The position numbers and the translations under genes are program-made. This document shows, piece after piece, positions 1 through 7,837 of a DNA stretch of 18,402 nucleotides. The notes below the pieces were generated by a model. It did no database searches. It was not told the origin of the DNA and saw only the letters and a program-made list of their open reading frames with translations. The stretch lies in NCBI GenBank assembly GCA_964632755.1, contig CAZWDT010000052.1, forward strand, positions 1 to 18,402, written 5' to 3'. Positions within the stretch are counted from its first letter, which is position 1. Each line of letters starts with the position of its first letter. This DNA comes from JAFGMR01 sp964632755 (GTDB taxonomy: Archaea > Halobacteriota > Methanosarcinia > Methanotrichales > Methanotrichaceae).

Positions 1-172
1 CGGTCTAACCTGCCTTTGAAAAGGCAGGGATGCGGCCTGCTCTTTCTCCTCAAACCTTGACCGTTCCTGCTCATCTGCAGGTCCCACAATGATGCTCAAA
101 GTCAATTGAGGAGTTCCCCCTAGAGGGATTGGAGAGACCATTCATAACCACCTTCGAGGTCGCTGGGGTTGC

Positions 173-400
173 CAGGAATTAAAAGCGTATCCGGCGAGAC
201 TTGCAGTCAAGATACTCTGCAACAGGTTTGGATTCAAGATCTCAGGAAGTTCTGGAAGCTATGTCAGGCTTTCCAAAGAGGCGGATGAAGGTAAGATCGG
301 CACGGTTGTGCCCATGCACTATGAGTTGAAGGTGGGCACGCTTAAGGGCGCCTTGAAGCTGGCAAAGGTGGATCCTGAGGAATTTGCCAAATTTCTGTGA
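173..400 (+). pseudogene. HicA-like toxin remnant, no usable start codon
   Basis: The open frame ending at TGA 398-400 reads like the body of a HicA (YcfA-type) mRNA-interferase toxin: a helix (KAYPARLAVKILCNRFGFK), a GSxGSYVRL strand, then TVVPMHYELKVGTLKGALK and a final helix EEFAKFL. In this family the strand normally carries G-S-H with the catalytic His; here the position is Tyr. The frame is open from 110 but has no ATG, GTG or TTG before the Met in VVPMHY. A TTG CCA start-like string at 169 lies one base out of frame, as if one G had been inserted in CCAGGAATTAAAAG. A short piece in another frame (93-182) ending ITTFEVAGVARN could be a HicB antitoxin tail. I read this as a decayed hicBA module; a sequencing error is the alternative. 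Confidence 0.5.
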
Positions 401-520
401 TATCGATCTGCCCTTTGGAAGAGGACCTCGGACCTCTCTCCCCTTACTGGATCCAAAAGGTTAGCAATTTCGCGATGTGTATCAGCATCTGGCCTGCATC
501 TATAAGTGTAACAAATATAT

Positions 521-1411
521 TTATATTATGATATTTATCATAAAGGCCACCACAAAGCAGGTCATGGCGATATACAGATGTCGGATCTCCCTTCTTCCAT
601 CTTCCGGTGTTCGACTTCGGTACAGCCGGAGGAAGATCAATATTAGCAGTGAATCGGTGATAGCCGCAATGAACAGATACACCGCCCCCAGCCATCCTGC
701 GAAGAAGGGGACGAGGCTTAGCATCATTAAGATGGCAAGAATCCCCCCTGAGATACGAAGGGCATAGTCCCTCCCTTTCAGGATAGCGATTGACCGAGAT
801 CCTCTAAGCCTGTCGCCCTTGATATCCATAGCTCCACTGGCGATCTCCTCTGCCAGATTGAATAGAAAGGCGATGGATGCGAAAGTCCAGACCAATGGAT
901 TGCTCAAGGCCCCAACGGACAATCCGCCGAAGAGAAAGGTAGAGGCAACCGAGAAGCTGACCATCAAATTACCAGCAATACCGCTTTCCTTGATCTTCCA
1001 GTTGTAGAGTATCCCGACCGCCAGGATGATCGCGGCAAAGATGAATGCCGCCTGTCCGAATAAGGCTGCAAGGGTCATTCCTGCGAATGATAGCAAGACG
1101 GTGAGCATAACAACCTCCTTCATGGAAACGCTACCAGAGGGAAGGGGCCTTGCAGGATGGTTCACACGGTCCACTTCTACGTCGAAGTAGTCGTTGGATA
1201 CCATGGCCGATCCGGAGAGGAAGAATCCCACCAGGAAACCCCATATAGCATATTCGGTCGAAGGTAGGTGCCCCAATGACATAATCTGTCCGGCTATCAC
1301 GCAGACGCCGGCCGCAAATGGGAGTTCTGGCTTGATCAATCCCTGAATCGCTTTCAATTTAAGCGATATATTGGGCTGGACCAGCAGGGCCAGGATATGC
1401 TTCTGTCTCAT
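521..1411 (-). CDS. UbiA-family prenyltransferase (DGGGP-synthase-like)
   Basis: Integral membrane prenyltransferase of about 296 residues, the usual length for the UbiA superfamily. The first Asp-rich motif is NDYFDVEVDRVNHPARP (residues 73-89), which binds Mg-pyrophosphate. YNWKIKESGIAGN follows near 136, and the second Asp motif DIKGD is at 196-200; the rest is hydrophobic helices. The nearest archaeal role is digeranylgeranylglyceryl phosphate synthase, which adds the second geranylgeranyl chain in membrane ether-lipid synthesis. A polyprenyl transferase for methanophenazine or another quinone-like carrier is also possible, because the motifs do not separate these. I chose ATG at 1411; a TTG two codons upstream (1417) is open too. 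The gene is divergent from the S9 peptidase. Its last codons overlap a 2x8-bp palindrome (526-543). Confidence 0.85.
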   Translation of the reverse strand: MRQKHILALLVQPNISLKLKAIQGLIKPELPFAAGVCVIAGQIMSLGHLPSTEYAIWGFLVGFFLSGSAMVSNDYFDVEVDRVNHPARPLPSGSVSMKEVVMLTVLLSFAGMTLAALFGQAAFIFAAIILAVGILYNWKIKESGIAGNLMVSFSVASTFLFGGLSVGALSNPLVWTFASIAFLFNLAEEIASGAMDIKGDRLRGSRSIAILKGRDYALRISGGILAILMMLSLVPFFAGWLGAVYLFIAAITDSLLILIFLRLYRSRTPEDGRREIRHLYIAMTCFVVAFMINIII

Positions 1412-1541
1412 CGTCAACCACTACGTCGGAGACTGTCTTGATCGGCGAAAAATGCTTCGGACCAGGATATGCGACTAAATCCAAGGAGTGTCGCTTAGCT
1501 TTCGCTGCATTCTAATACATTCGGATCTACTGATATCCGCC

Positions 1542-3575
1542 ATGCATATCGGCAAGATCCCCTTGCTTCTCGCCCTGGCTCTGCTCGCTCCTGCCAGCGG
1601 CGCTGACGACGACCTCATCCCGCGCGACGTCCTCTTCGACAATCCAGATCGATCATCCGTAAGGTTGAGCCTCGATGGGGAGTACATCAGCTACCTTGCG
1701 CCCCTTGACGGCGTGCTCAACATCTGGGTTTCCCCGCTAGACGATCTTGATGCTGCGCGGCCTGTCACAAACGATACCTATCGAGGCATTCGCGCATATG
1801 GCTGGTCATACGATGGAGTCCACCTCTATTACATCCAGGATCGAGACGGCGACGAGAACTGGCGTCTCTACAGCGTCAACCTGACCACAGGCGCGATCGA
1901 TGACCTAACGCCATTCGAGGGAGTCCAGGCTCAGATCCTGGCCGCAAGCCCGGACCATCCAAGCGAGCTCCTCATCGGCCTCAACGATAGGGATCCTACG
2001 TATCACCGCATCTTTCGGGTGGACCTGATGGACGGTAACAGGACGCTCGTCCAGGAGAACGAGGAGTTCGCCGGGTTCCTGGCAGATAGACAGCTCCAGA
2101 TCAAGATGGCCTTGCGGGCGACGCCTGAAGGCGGCCAGGAGTACCTCTTGCCCCAGGAAGACGGAAGCTGGACCGTCTACCTCGAGTTCGGCCCGGAGGA
2201 CGTCATGGCGACTGGGCTTGTCGGATACGATCGAACGGGAGATCTCCTATACATGATCGACAGCCGTGGTCGCGATAAGGCCGCCCTCTTTGCCATTGAT
2301 ACTAGGACCGAGGAGGTGCAGCTTCTCTCCGAGGATGCACTTTCCGATTGCAGCGGCCTTATGATCCACCCATCGGAGATGACGGTCCAGGCCGCAGCCT
2401 TCGAGTACGAGAGGCGAAAGTGGGACGTCCTCGATCCAAGGATCTCAGCCGACCTGGATTATCTCAAGACCGTCGCCGATGGCGAGGTCGATGTGGTGAG
2501 CCGAACCCTCGACGACTCACTCTGGATCGTTGCGTACACCATGGACGCTGGGCCTGTCAGGTACTACCTCTACAACAGGAGCGCTGGCCTGGCCTCCTAC
2601 CTCTTCTCCAATCGAAAGAGCCTCGAAGGAGTTCCCCTCGCAAAGATGCACTCGTCAGTCATCGACACGAGGGACGGCCTCTCAATGGTCAGCTACTATA
2701 CGCTTCCCCGCAAGCACGCAGGTGACCGCCCGGACAGGCCGCTTCCCATGGTCCTCCTCGTCCACGGAGGCCCCTGGGCGAGGGACTCATGGGGATATGA
2801 CTCCCTCCATCAATGGCTTGCCGACAGGGGCTATGCAGTCCTCTCGGTGAACTTCAGGGAGTCGACCGGGTTTGGCAAGAACTTCACCAACGCAGGAAAC
2901 AGGGAATGGGGAGCAAAGATGCAGGATGACCTGGTCGATGCCGTCAACTGGGCGGTTTTTGAGGGAATTGCCGATCCCGAGAGGATCGCTATCATGGGCG
3001 GAAGCTACGGCGGCTACGCCACGCTCGCAGGCCTTGCCATGACGCCTGACCTATTCGCCTGCGGCGTAGACCTCGTCGGCCCATCCAACCTGGTCACGCT
3101 AATCGAGTCGATCCCGCCCTACTGGGGTCCGGAGCTCTCGATCTTCATCGATCGCGTCGGGGACAATAGCACCGAGGAGGGGCGAGCCTTCCTGATGGAG
3201 CGATCCCCAATCACGCACGTTGGAAACATTACGAGGCCTTTGCTGATCGCGCAAGGTGCAAACGATCCTCGCGTAAAGGTGAACGAGTCGGAGCAGATAG
3301 TCTCTGCCATGCAGGAGAAGGGAATCCCCGTAGTCTATCTCCTCTACTCGGATGAGGGCCATGGTTTTGCAAGGCCTGAGAACCGGCTCTCTTTCTATGC
3401 AGTAACAGAGGCCTTCCTCGCCCGATCCCTTGGCGGCAGATTTGAGCCGGTAGGCGATGCCTTCGATGGATCCACGATCAACGTCCCTGCCGGCAGAGGG
3501 CTGGTGCCTGGCCTCGCAGGCGCGCTTTCGTCCAGGCCTTCTCCCGGTGAATCGCAGACGGATGGGAGCGGCTGA
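1542..3575 (+). CDS. Exported S9-family serine peptidase (prolyl oligopeptidase/acylaminoacyl-peptidase type)
   Basis: A 677-residue protein with an N-terminal signal peptide (MHIGKIPLLLALALLAPASGA), a beta-propeller-like region (about residues 30-370; repeated WSYDG and LYMIDSRGRD strands) and a C-terminal alpha/beta-hydrolase domain. The catalytic triad is clear: Ser488 in GGSYGGY, Asp575 in GANDPRV and His607 in DEGHGF. HGGPW around 395-400 (oxyanion region) and NFRESTGFG are typical of the family. Such enzymes cleave short peptides; here it should act outside the membrane. The frame is open up to a GTG at 1488, but that adds 18 residues before the signal peptide and its purine run abuts the codon, so ATG 1542 is preferred. 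A TATA-like TCTAATAC at 1511-1518 would give a nearly leaderless mRNA. A tail of about 40 residues rich in Gly, Pro and Ser follows the catalytic domain. Confidence 0.93.
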   Translation: MHIGKIPLLLALALLAPASGADDDLIPRDVLFDNPDRSSVRLSLDGEYISYLAPLDGVLNIWVSPLDDLDAARPVTNDTYRGIRAYGWSYDGVHLYYIQDRDGDENWRLYSVNLTTGAIDDLTPFEGVQAQILAASPDHPSELLIGLNDRDPTYHRIFRVDLMDGNRTLVQENEEFAGFLADRQLQIKMALRATPEGGQEYLLPQEDGSWTVYLEFGPEDVMATGLVGYDRTGDLLYMIDSRGRDKAALFAIDTRTEEVQLLSEDALSDCSGLMIHPSEMTVQAAAFEYERRKWDVLDPRISADLDYLKTVADGEVDVVSRTLDDSLWIVAYTMDAGPVRYYLYNRSAGLASYLFSNRKSLEGVPLAKMHSSVIDTRDGLSMVSYYTLPRKHAGDRPDRPLPMVLLVHGGPWARDSWGYDSLHQWLADRGYAVLSVNFRESTGFGKNFTNAGNREWGAKMQDDLVDAVNWAVFEGIADPERIAIMGGSYGGYATLAGLAMTPDLFACGVDLVGPSNLVTLIESIPPYWGPELSIFIDRVGDNSTEEGRAFLMERSPITHVGNITRPLLIAQGANDPRVKVNESEQIVSAMQEKGIPVVYLLYSDEGHGFARPENRLSFYAVTEAFLARSLGGRFEPVGDAFDGSTINVPAGRGLVPGLAGALSSRPSPGESQTDGSG

Positions 3576-3589
3576 GCGGGGATTGCAAT

Positions 3590-3640
3590 TCCATCCCCCT
3601 CCCCTTCCTTCTCCATCTCCTCTTACCCCATCTCCTCAAA
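3590..3640. other. Polypyrimidine tract between two genes
   Basis: From 3594 to 3638 the plus strand is almost pure C/T with only three A interruptions. It starts 15 nt after the peptidase stop codon and ends just before the TATA-like sequence of the next gene. It may act in transcription termination of the peptidase gene; this is an inference from position and composition. Confidence 0.4.
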
Positions 3641-3676
3641 CTATATCTATCTTTGAGGTGAATATCACTTGAGGTG
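3641..3676 (+). promoter_or_regulatory. TATA-like element and Shine-Dalgarno of the 3683 gene
   Basis: CTATATCT at 3641-3648 lies about 35 nt before ATG 3683. GAGGTG at 3671-3676 is complementary to the CACCTC of the 16S 3' end in this same window, and sits 6 nt before that ATG. This decides the start in favour of 3683 over the in-frame GTG at 3674, which lies inside the Shine-Dalgarno. Confidence 0.55.
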
Positions 3677-3682
3677 TTGCTC

Positions 3683-4594
3683 ATGAGTTCAAGGGTAGTG
3701 GTGATTTTACTGTTCGTGGCCCTCCTGGGCGTGGCGCAAGCAGCTGAGGATGGTCGATGGGAGGAAGCCCCCATGGATGATATGGGAATGGGAGACCTTC
3801 CTCCGACGGATGGGGTGGCCTTCGATCAATCGGTGGATAGCGGCCAGATGACGCTCTTCATGACCAATCTGGATGGGGCGGATACTTCTTCTTCGGATGT
3901 ACAGCTTCGTCAGTACTCCGAGTTCTACAGCATGGATTCTCCTCTGGGATCCCAGGTTGAGGCCTACTCCGTCGCCGGAAGGGAGCCTGCCCGCCTAATC
4001 ATGGGCGGCCAGGCCGGGACCACAATGGCCTATTCCTCATATCAGAGCGCCTACGGTGGGGCGAACTCGCTCTGGATACAGGGGACCTCGAGCTGGTCTC
4101 AGTACGCGATCTGCCCCCTTGGCGGATACCTCAGGCTACTTGCGTTTTCCTCTATGGGCGGGCTGGCCGACTTCTTCGAGGCCTATCCGAACAACAGGCT
4201 GGACCGTGCAACCTACAACTTCTATTCCGGATACAACAGGATAAGCTTCCAGGGCGACAGCGTGGGAAGGCATCTGCTCTTCTTCGTCTCGAACAACCAG
4301 CCAAGCAACATAATCATCGTGGATGTGGTCTCTGGCTACTTACCTGGAGGCACAACGTACCCGACCTCCGGCTCTGCAAGGGTGACGATCAGGTCCAACT
4401 GGCTCAAGGGCTACAACGTCGCGCTTGACAACTCTCCCTACAGGAATGACGTGAGCGATGGAAGCCTTGACGGCATATGTTCGTTCCTCGTAACAGGCAA
4501 CCAGTACCACACGATCGGGATTACGAGCGCCGGAATCTCGAAGATCTACACCAAGTACTTCAATAACGGGTACTCCTACACGCTCGTGATATGA
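3683..4594 (+). CDS. Secreted beta-rich protein of unknown function
   Basis: I do not recognise this 303-residue protein. It begins with a signal peptide (MSSRVVVILLFVALLGVAQA, then AEDG). A Met/Asp-rich segment follows (25-60), then a Gly/Ser/Tyr-rich middle (80-220). That middle contains FQGDSVGRHLLFFVSNNQPS, which resembles an Ig-like strand pair. The final region (about 233-303) reads VTIRSNWLKGYNVALDN, then DGSLDGICSFLVTGNQYHTI and a last strand KYFNNGYSYTLVI. This looks like a PEGA-like beta domain, but that is an impression, not a match. There are two Cys (144, 266) and no transmembrane helix or lipobox. It is probably extracellular or bound to the surface layer. It lies between a secreted peptidase and a secreted protease inhibitor on the same strand, each with its own promoter-like sequence. 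Confidence 0.85.
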   Translation: MSSRVVVILLFVALLGVAQAAEDGRWEEAPMDDMGMGDLPPTDGVAFDQSVDSGQMTLFMTNLDGADTSSSDVQLRQYSEFYSMDSPLGSQVEAYSVAGREPARLIMGGQAGTTMAYSSYQSAYGGANSLWIQGTSSWSQYAICPLGGYLRLLAFSSMGGLADFFEAYPNNRLDRATYNFYSGYNRISFQGDSVGRHLLFFVSNNQPSNIIIVDVVSGYLPGGTTYPTSGSARVTIRSNWLKGYNVALDNSPYRNDVSDGSLDGICSFLVTGNQYHTIGITSAGISKIYTKYFNNGYSYTLVI

Positions 4595-4633
4595 GGCGGC
4601 CCGAGCGGCCCGCCTTCCCCTCCCCCTTTTCTT
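4593..4633 (+). terminator. Probable terminator after the secreted protein gene
   Basis: A GC-rich inverted repeat (AGGCGG 4594-4599 with CCGCCT 4610-4615) overlaps the stop codon and is followed by 21 uninterrupted pyrimidines (4613-4633) ending in CTTTTCTT. The layout resembles a hairpin plus pyrimidine-tract terminator. Confidence 0.45.
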
Positions 4634-4644
4634 GGTGATCTTCT

Positions 4645-4665
4645 CAAAAGGGATTTATAGCTTTA
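4645..4665 (+). promoter_or_regulatory. Archaeal promoter of the chagasin-like gene
   Basis: AAAAGGGATTTATAGC contains a TATA box (TTTATAG, 4654-4660) preceded by a purine-rich BRE-like stretch. It lies 33-39 nt before ATG 4693, so the transcript leader would be only about 10 nt. Confidence 0.55.
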
Positions 4666-4692
4666 GATGGCATAACTAATAGGGTAAAATAT

Positions 4693-5112
4693 ATGCGCGA
4701 TATGATACGTATATTAATTGGATTGCCTATGATCCTGCTCTTGATCGGCATGCCCGCTTGGGCAGAGGACGTCTCTGATCAGGCGAGCCTGGATATCGAG
4801 GTGAGCGATATGGATACCAATGCGTCGAGCGATCCCATCTCCTTGAAGCTGGGTGAGGAGCTCAACCTCTCCCTGGAGTCGAATCCCACAACAGGTTATA
4901 TGTGGAATGCCAGCTTCGATCCATCGATGCTCGAGCAGGTGAATTATAGATACGATCCTGCCTCGCCCGAGCTGATCGGTGGCGGAGGCGTTGAGACCTT
5001 CACATTCAAGGCGGTGGGAGTTGGCGAGACCGACCTTGTGATGCGATACAAGAGGTCGTGGGAGCCCGATTTTGCAGAAGAGAGAATATATCATATAATT
5101 GTGGCCGAGTAG
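4693..5112 (+). CDS. Exported chagasin-like protease inhibitor (family I42)
   Basis: A 139-residue protein with a signal peptide (residues 1-24, ending PAWA before EDV). The mature part has the three inhibitor loops of the chagasin/I42 family in order: NPTTGY at 64-69, GGGG at 96-99 and RSWE at 121-124, the last a variant of the usual RPWE. Chagasin-type proteins block papain-like cysteine peptidases by inserting these loops into the active-site cleft. The gene follows a secreted serine peptidase (S9) that it would not be expected to inhibit. Its target may therefore be a C1-type peptidase encoded elsewhere or one from outside the cell. Ser in place of Pro in the last loop is a mild departure from consensus. 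Expression is probably from its own TATA box with a short leader. Confidence 0.88.
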   Translation: MRDMIRILIGLPMILLLIGMPAWAEDVSDQASLDIEVSDMDTNASSDPISLKLGEELNLSLESNPTTGYMWNASFDPSMLEQVNYRYDPASPELIGGGGVETFTFKAVGVGETDLVMRYKRSWEPDFAEERIYHIIVAE

Positions 5113-5202
5113 GGTTTCGCTGCAAGTATCACCCAACGGAGGCTCTATTGGGCCGTCTCTTGCGGTAGAGGGCCCTCGAGCCTCTGCTATATCTGGGCCT
5201 GA

Positions 5203-6051
5203 TCAATCCCCGTCGTCATGATAGAGAACGTGGCCGCAGTGCTTGCAGTGCGAAGCGTCGAGCTCGTGGTGGGCAAGTCCGCAGTCTGGACAGACTATGC
5301 TCTTCTTGTTCGATATGCTGAACCATTCCCTGACTATCCGGCTTGCCTGCCAGGGGATCAGCATGATCCCCGAGATTATCATGAGCACTGTGACGAATCG
5401 GCCGCCTTCGGTTATTGGGACGATATCTCCAAAGCCGACGGTTGATAGGGCAACCACCGTGAAGTAGAAGGCATCGCCGAAGTTCTGGACGTTCGGATTG
5501 ACGGGGCTTTCCACATAGTAGAACAGGCCGGACGATATGAAGAATATCAAGAGGATGGTTATGATGAGCCTTGCAACTCTCAACACGTCGGAAGCGATAT
5601 GGCCGAAGAGGAGATGGTCCTCTGCGAAGAACCGCATAAACCGAAATATCCTGAGGACAGCTAAGGCCCTCACGGTCTTCAGGAATCCTAGGGAGACGAG
5701 CTTTCCGAAGTGGGGCAGGACGATCTCCGCAAGCGTTGGAAATATCGCTATCAGGTCTATTATGCTGTAGACGTTTGCAAGATGCTTCCTTCGGTTGGGA
5801 GCACCATAGAGCCTTACCAGGAACTCGATTATGAATAGGCCGATTGCTGCAACCTCCACCCTCCAGAGGATCTCTTTGATCTCGGGGGAGGGCTGATACG
5901 TGTTGGCAACGAAGATGGCAACAACGAGGAGGTTGAGGGATATTATGAAGAGATCGATCCCCCTCCCGAGAAGTGTGCGGTAGTCGGTCATGTAAAAATG
6001 AACCGTCTCGCGAAGCGTCATCGGGGATCGATCCCCCACCTCTCCTGGCAT
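5203..6051 (-). CDS. Voltage-gated potassium channel with C-terminal zinc ribbon
   Basis: A 282-residue protein with the six-helix plan of a voltage-gated ion channel. S1 is near 33-50, S2 66-82, S3 93-110 and S4 121-141, with Arg128, 134, 137 and 140 at three- or six-residue spacing. S5 is near 161-180, the pore helix 190-203, the K+ selectivity filter TVGFGD at 204-209 and S6 218-237. After S6 comes a short cytoplasmic tail with a CxxC-x11-CxxC zinc ribbon (CPDC 254-257, CKHC 269-272) instead of the more usual RCK or cyclic-nucleotide domain. It should pass K+ across the cytoplasmic membrane in response to voltage. The start is ATG 6051; ATG 6021 (residue 11) is an alternative. It lies 61 nt downstream of arcS on the same strand and converges with the chagasin-like gene. 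Confidence 0.93.
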   Translation of the reverse strand: MPGEVGDRSPMTLRETVHFYMTDYRTLLGRGIDLFIISLNLLVVAIFVANTYQPSPEIKEILWRVEVAAIGLFIIEFLVRLYGAPNRRKHLANVYSIIDLIAIFPTLAEIVLPHFGKLVSLGFLKTVRALAVLRIFRFMRFFAEDHLLFGHIASDVLRVARLIITILLIFFISSGLFYYVESPVNPNVQNFGDAFYFTVVALSTVGFGDIVPITEGGRFVTVLMIISGIMLIPWQASRIVREWFSISNKKSIVCPDCGLAHHELDASHCKHCGHVLYHDDGD

Positions 6052-6112
6052 CTCTATCTACTAGCTCCCTATCTCTATCCGCGAACTCCCTAATAGAATA
6101 GAGCAGCGTCGC

Positions 6113-7837
6113 TCAGATGGCTTCGACCCTCCTAAGCTCCACAGCAACTCCCCTTCGAGACTCCGCCATCTCCCAGCCCGACATCTTGGCCCTTCCAACG
6201 CCAAGCGCCCTCTCTCCCCTCACGATCACCTCGTCTCCAGGCCTGATCATCTCGTCCGCCGAAAGGACTCCGGGGGCGAGGATGCTTCCGCGCGGAAGGA
6301 AGTCGCCGATCGTCACCTGATAGATGCCTAAAGGAAGAAGCCTTCTTGCCCCCTCGATGCTCAGCGCAAGCGTCCCGTTTGCGGTCTCCGCAACGATTGC
6401 TTTGCCGTCCTGGTTCTGGACCTCGTGCCCCTTCACGCGGGCGGCGTCCCCGAGGAGGAGGTCGCCTGCTCCCGCGCCGAAGAAGAAGTCGGCCCTTCCC
6501 CTGAAGCTTGCAAGGCGTGGATTCGGAGTCCTTCTTGCGTCGCGCGTGGCCTCCTCTGCCGCCTTTACAAGGCGCGCGAGGGCTTCCCCATCCTTGCCCC
6601 CGCCTGTGAAGACTGCGTCGATTCCGTGCTCTTCCACAGCCTCTGCGAGCTCTCCATCCAGGTGCGCAACGATCCTCGAATATCTGTTCTTATCGAGATA
6701 CCTGTCCAGGCAGTCGAGCAGCCAGGCGCGCTCCTCCCTATCCCAATGGCCGGTGACGGGGACGTCGTAGCTTGCGGCTGGATAGACCTCTTCGAGCTCT
6801 CTTGGAACTAGGGCGAGCGGGGATGTGAGAATCAGCTCGTGCATATGCCTCCTCCTCGGCCCCAAGGCCTCGGCAAAGAGCCTGTGTGAGCGAGAGCGAG
6901 AGTAGGGCTTTCTTGCAGAGCAGGGCAGGAGGAGGAGGACGTCGCTCTCATGCGGGCGGAAACGCTCGATCACACGCTCTGCAAACCTCGTCACCTCCAC
7001 GCGGCTGAGCGACTCGGCGCAATTCGCGTAGAGGGTGCTTCGCCGGAGTGTGGGCGTCCTCCTCTCCAGGTAGCGGTGCTCCTGGTCCAGGATTCGAAGG
7101 GCTGCTGTATATTCGGGGCTCACCCTCACCTGTCTTTCGATATACTCGCGCAGCATCTCCTCGCGGATCATCTCCCTCACTCGTGCGATCTCCTCGGCAA
7201 GCTTCAAGCGGTTGTGTCTTGCGATGAGGGGTTCTGCCTTTTCCTCTCCTCCCCCTTGGAGGATCTGGCAACTTGGGCAGCGACAGGGAAGCTCGGCCAT
7301 CTCAGCAATAGTGCGGACGCCATCTCGCGAATGGTACCTGCCATAGTAGCCGTCGATCTCCATCTTGATGGAGTCGACGAGGTCGACTCCCAGATAGACG
7401 AGGAGGGCGAGGTTTGCAGGTGTCGCCGCTGCGGGGGCATAGAGCGCCGAGTCCGGGGCGATCATCTCTCGGAGGGCTAGAATCGCCCTGACCAGGTCGC
7501 GCCCCCTTTGGATCGTGCCAGCTCCCTCGAGTATGTATATGTCGGCGGAAACGGCCGGCCTCTGATACGGAGATGCGACAAAGGCCGAGGGCCCGGCCTC
7601 CACGCCGGGAATCGAGATCTTCAGGGAGGGTCGCAGGATCTTGGATGAGGGCACATAAGGCAGGACCCGGATCCCTTCAGCGTTGCTTGCGGCAGCCTTT
7701 GCCGAATCAAAGGCGCTCTTATTTTGGAGGTACTCCCCCTTGCCCAATATGGCTGGCGTGCTGATCTCGCCAAGAGCCCGAAGGCGCCCCAGTCGCCCCG
7801 GCCCATCGCGACGAAGGACCTCGAAGTATCGGGTCAT
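6113..7837 (-). CDS. arcS: Archaeosine synthase ArcS (TgtA2)
   Basis: A 574-residue paralogue of archaeal tRNA-guanine transglycosylase that acts after TgtA on the preQ0 base at tRNA position 15. In current models ArcS joins lysine to preQ0 and a radical-SAM partner (RaSEA) finishes archaeosine; earlier work described ArcS as an amidinotransferase. The N-terminal TGT-like region (1-260) keeps the zinc site (Cys185, Cys187, Cys190, His208) but lacks the transglycosylase MTDSGAFQ motif. The ArcS signature PCSARKPYSRSRSH is at 305-318. The C-terminus (about 505-574: GSILAPGV, then RPGDEVIVRGERALGVGRAKMSG) is a PUA RNA-binding domain. The ATG overlaps the tgtA stop codon by 4 nt, so translation is probably coupled. 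No RaSEA gene is in the window. Confidence 0.95.
   Translation of the reverse strand: MTRYFEVLRRDGPGRLGRLRALGEISTPAILGKGEYLQNKSAFDSAKAAASNAEGIRVLPYVPSSKILRPSLKISIPGVEAGPSAFVASPYQRPAVSADIYILEGAGTIQRGRDLVRAILALREMIAPDSALYAPAAATPANLALLVYLGVDLVDSIKMEIDGYYGRYHSRDGVRTIAEMAELPCRCPSCQILQGGGEEKAEPLIARHNRLKLAEEIARVREMIREEMLREYIERQVRVSPEYTAALRILDQEHRYLERRTPTLRRSTLYANCAESLSRVEVTRFAERVIERFRPHESDVLLLLPCSARKPYSRSRSHRLFAEALGPRRRHMHELILTSPLALVPRELEEVYPAASYDVPVTGHWDREERAWLLDCLDRYLDKNRYSRIVAHLDGELAEAVEEHGIDAVFTGGGKDGEALARLVKAAEEATRDARRTPNPRLASFRGRADFFFGAGAGDLLLGDAARVKGHEVQNQDGKAIVAETANGTLALSIEGARRLLPLGIYQVTIGDFLPRGSILAPGVLSADEMIRPGDEVIVRGERALGVGRAKMSGWEMAESRRGVAVELRRVEAI

Noticed and set aside
1..145. Minus-strand frame starting ATG 145 and running off the left edge (MVSPIPLGGTPQLTL...)
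   Set aside because: About 48 open codons can occur by chance, there is no Shine-Dalgarno or recognised motif, and it opposes the HicB/HicA-like remnant. It could be a real partial gene if the frame continues beyond the window.
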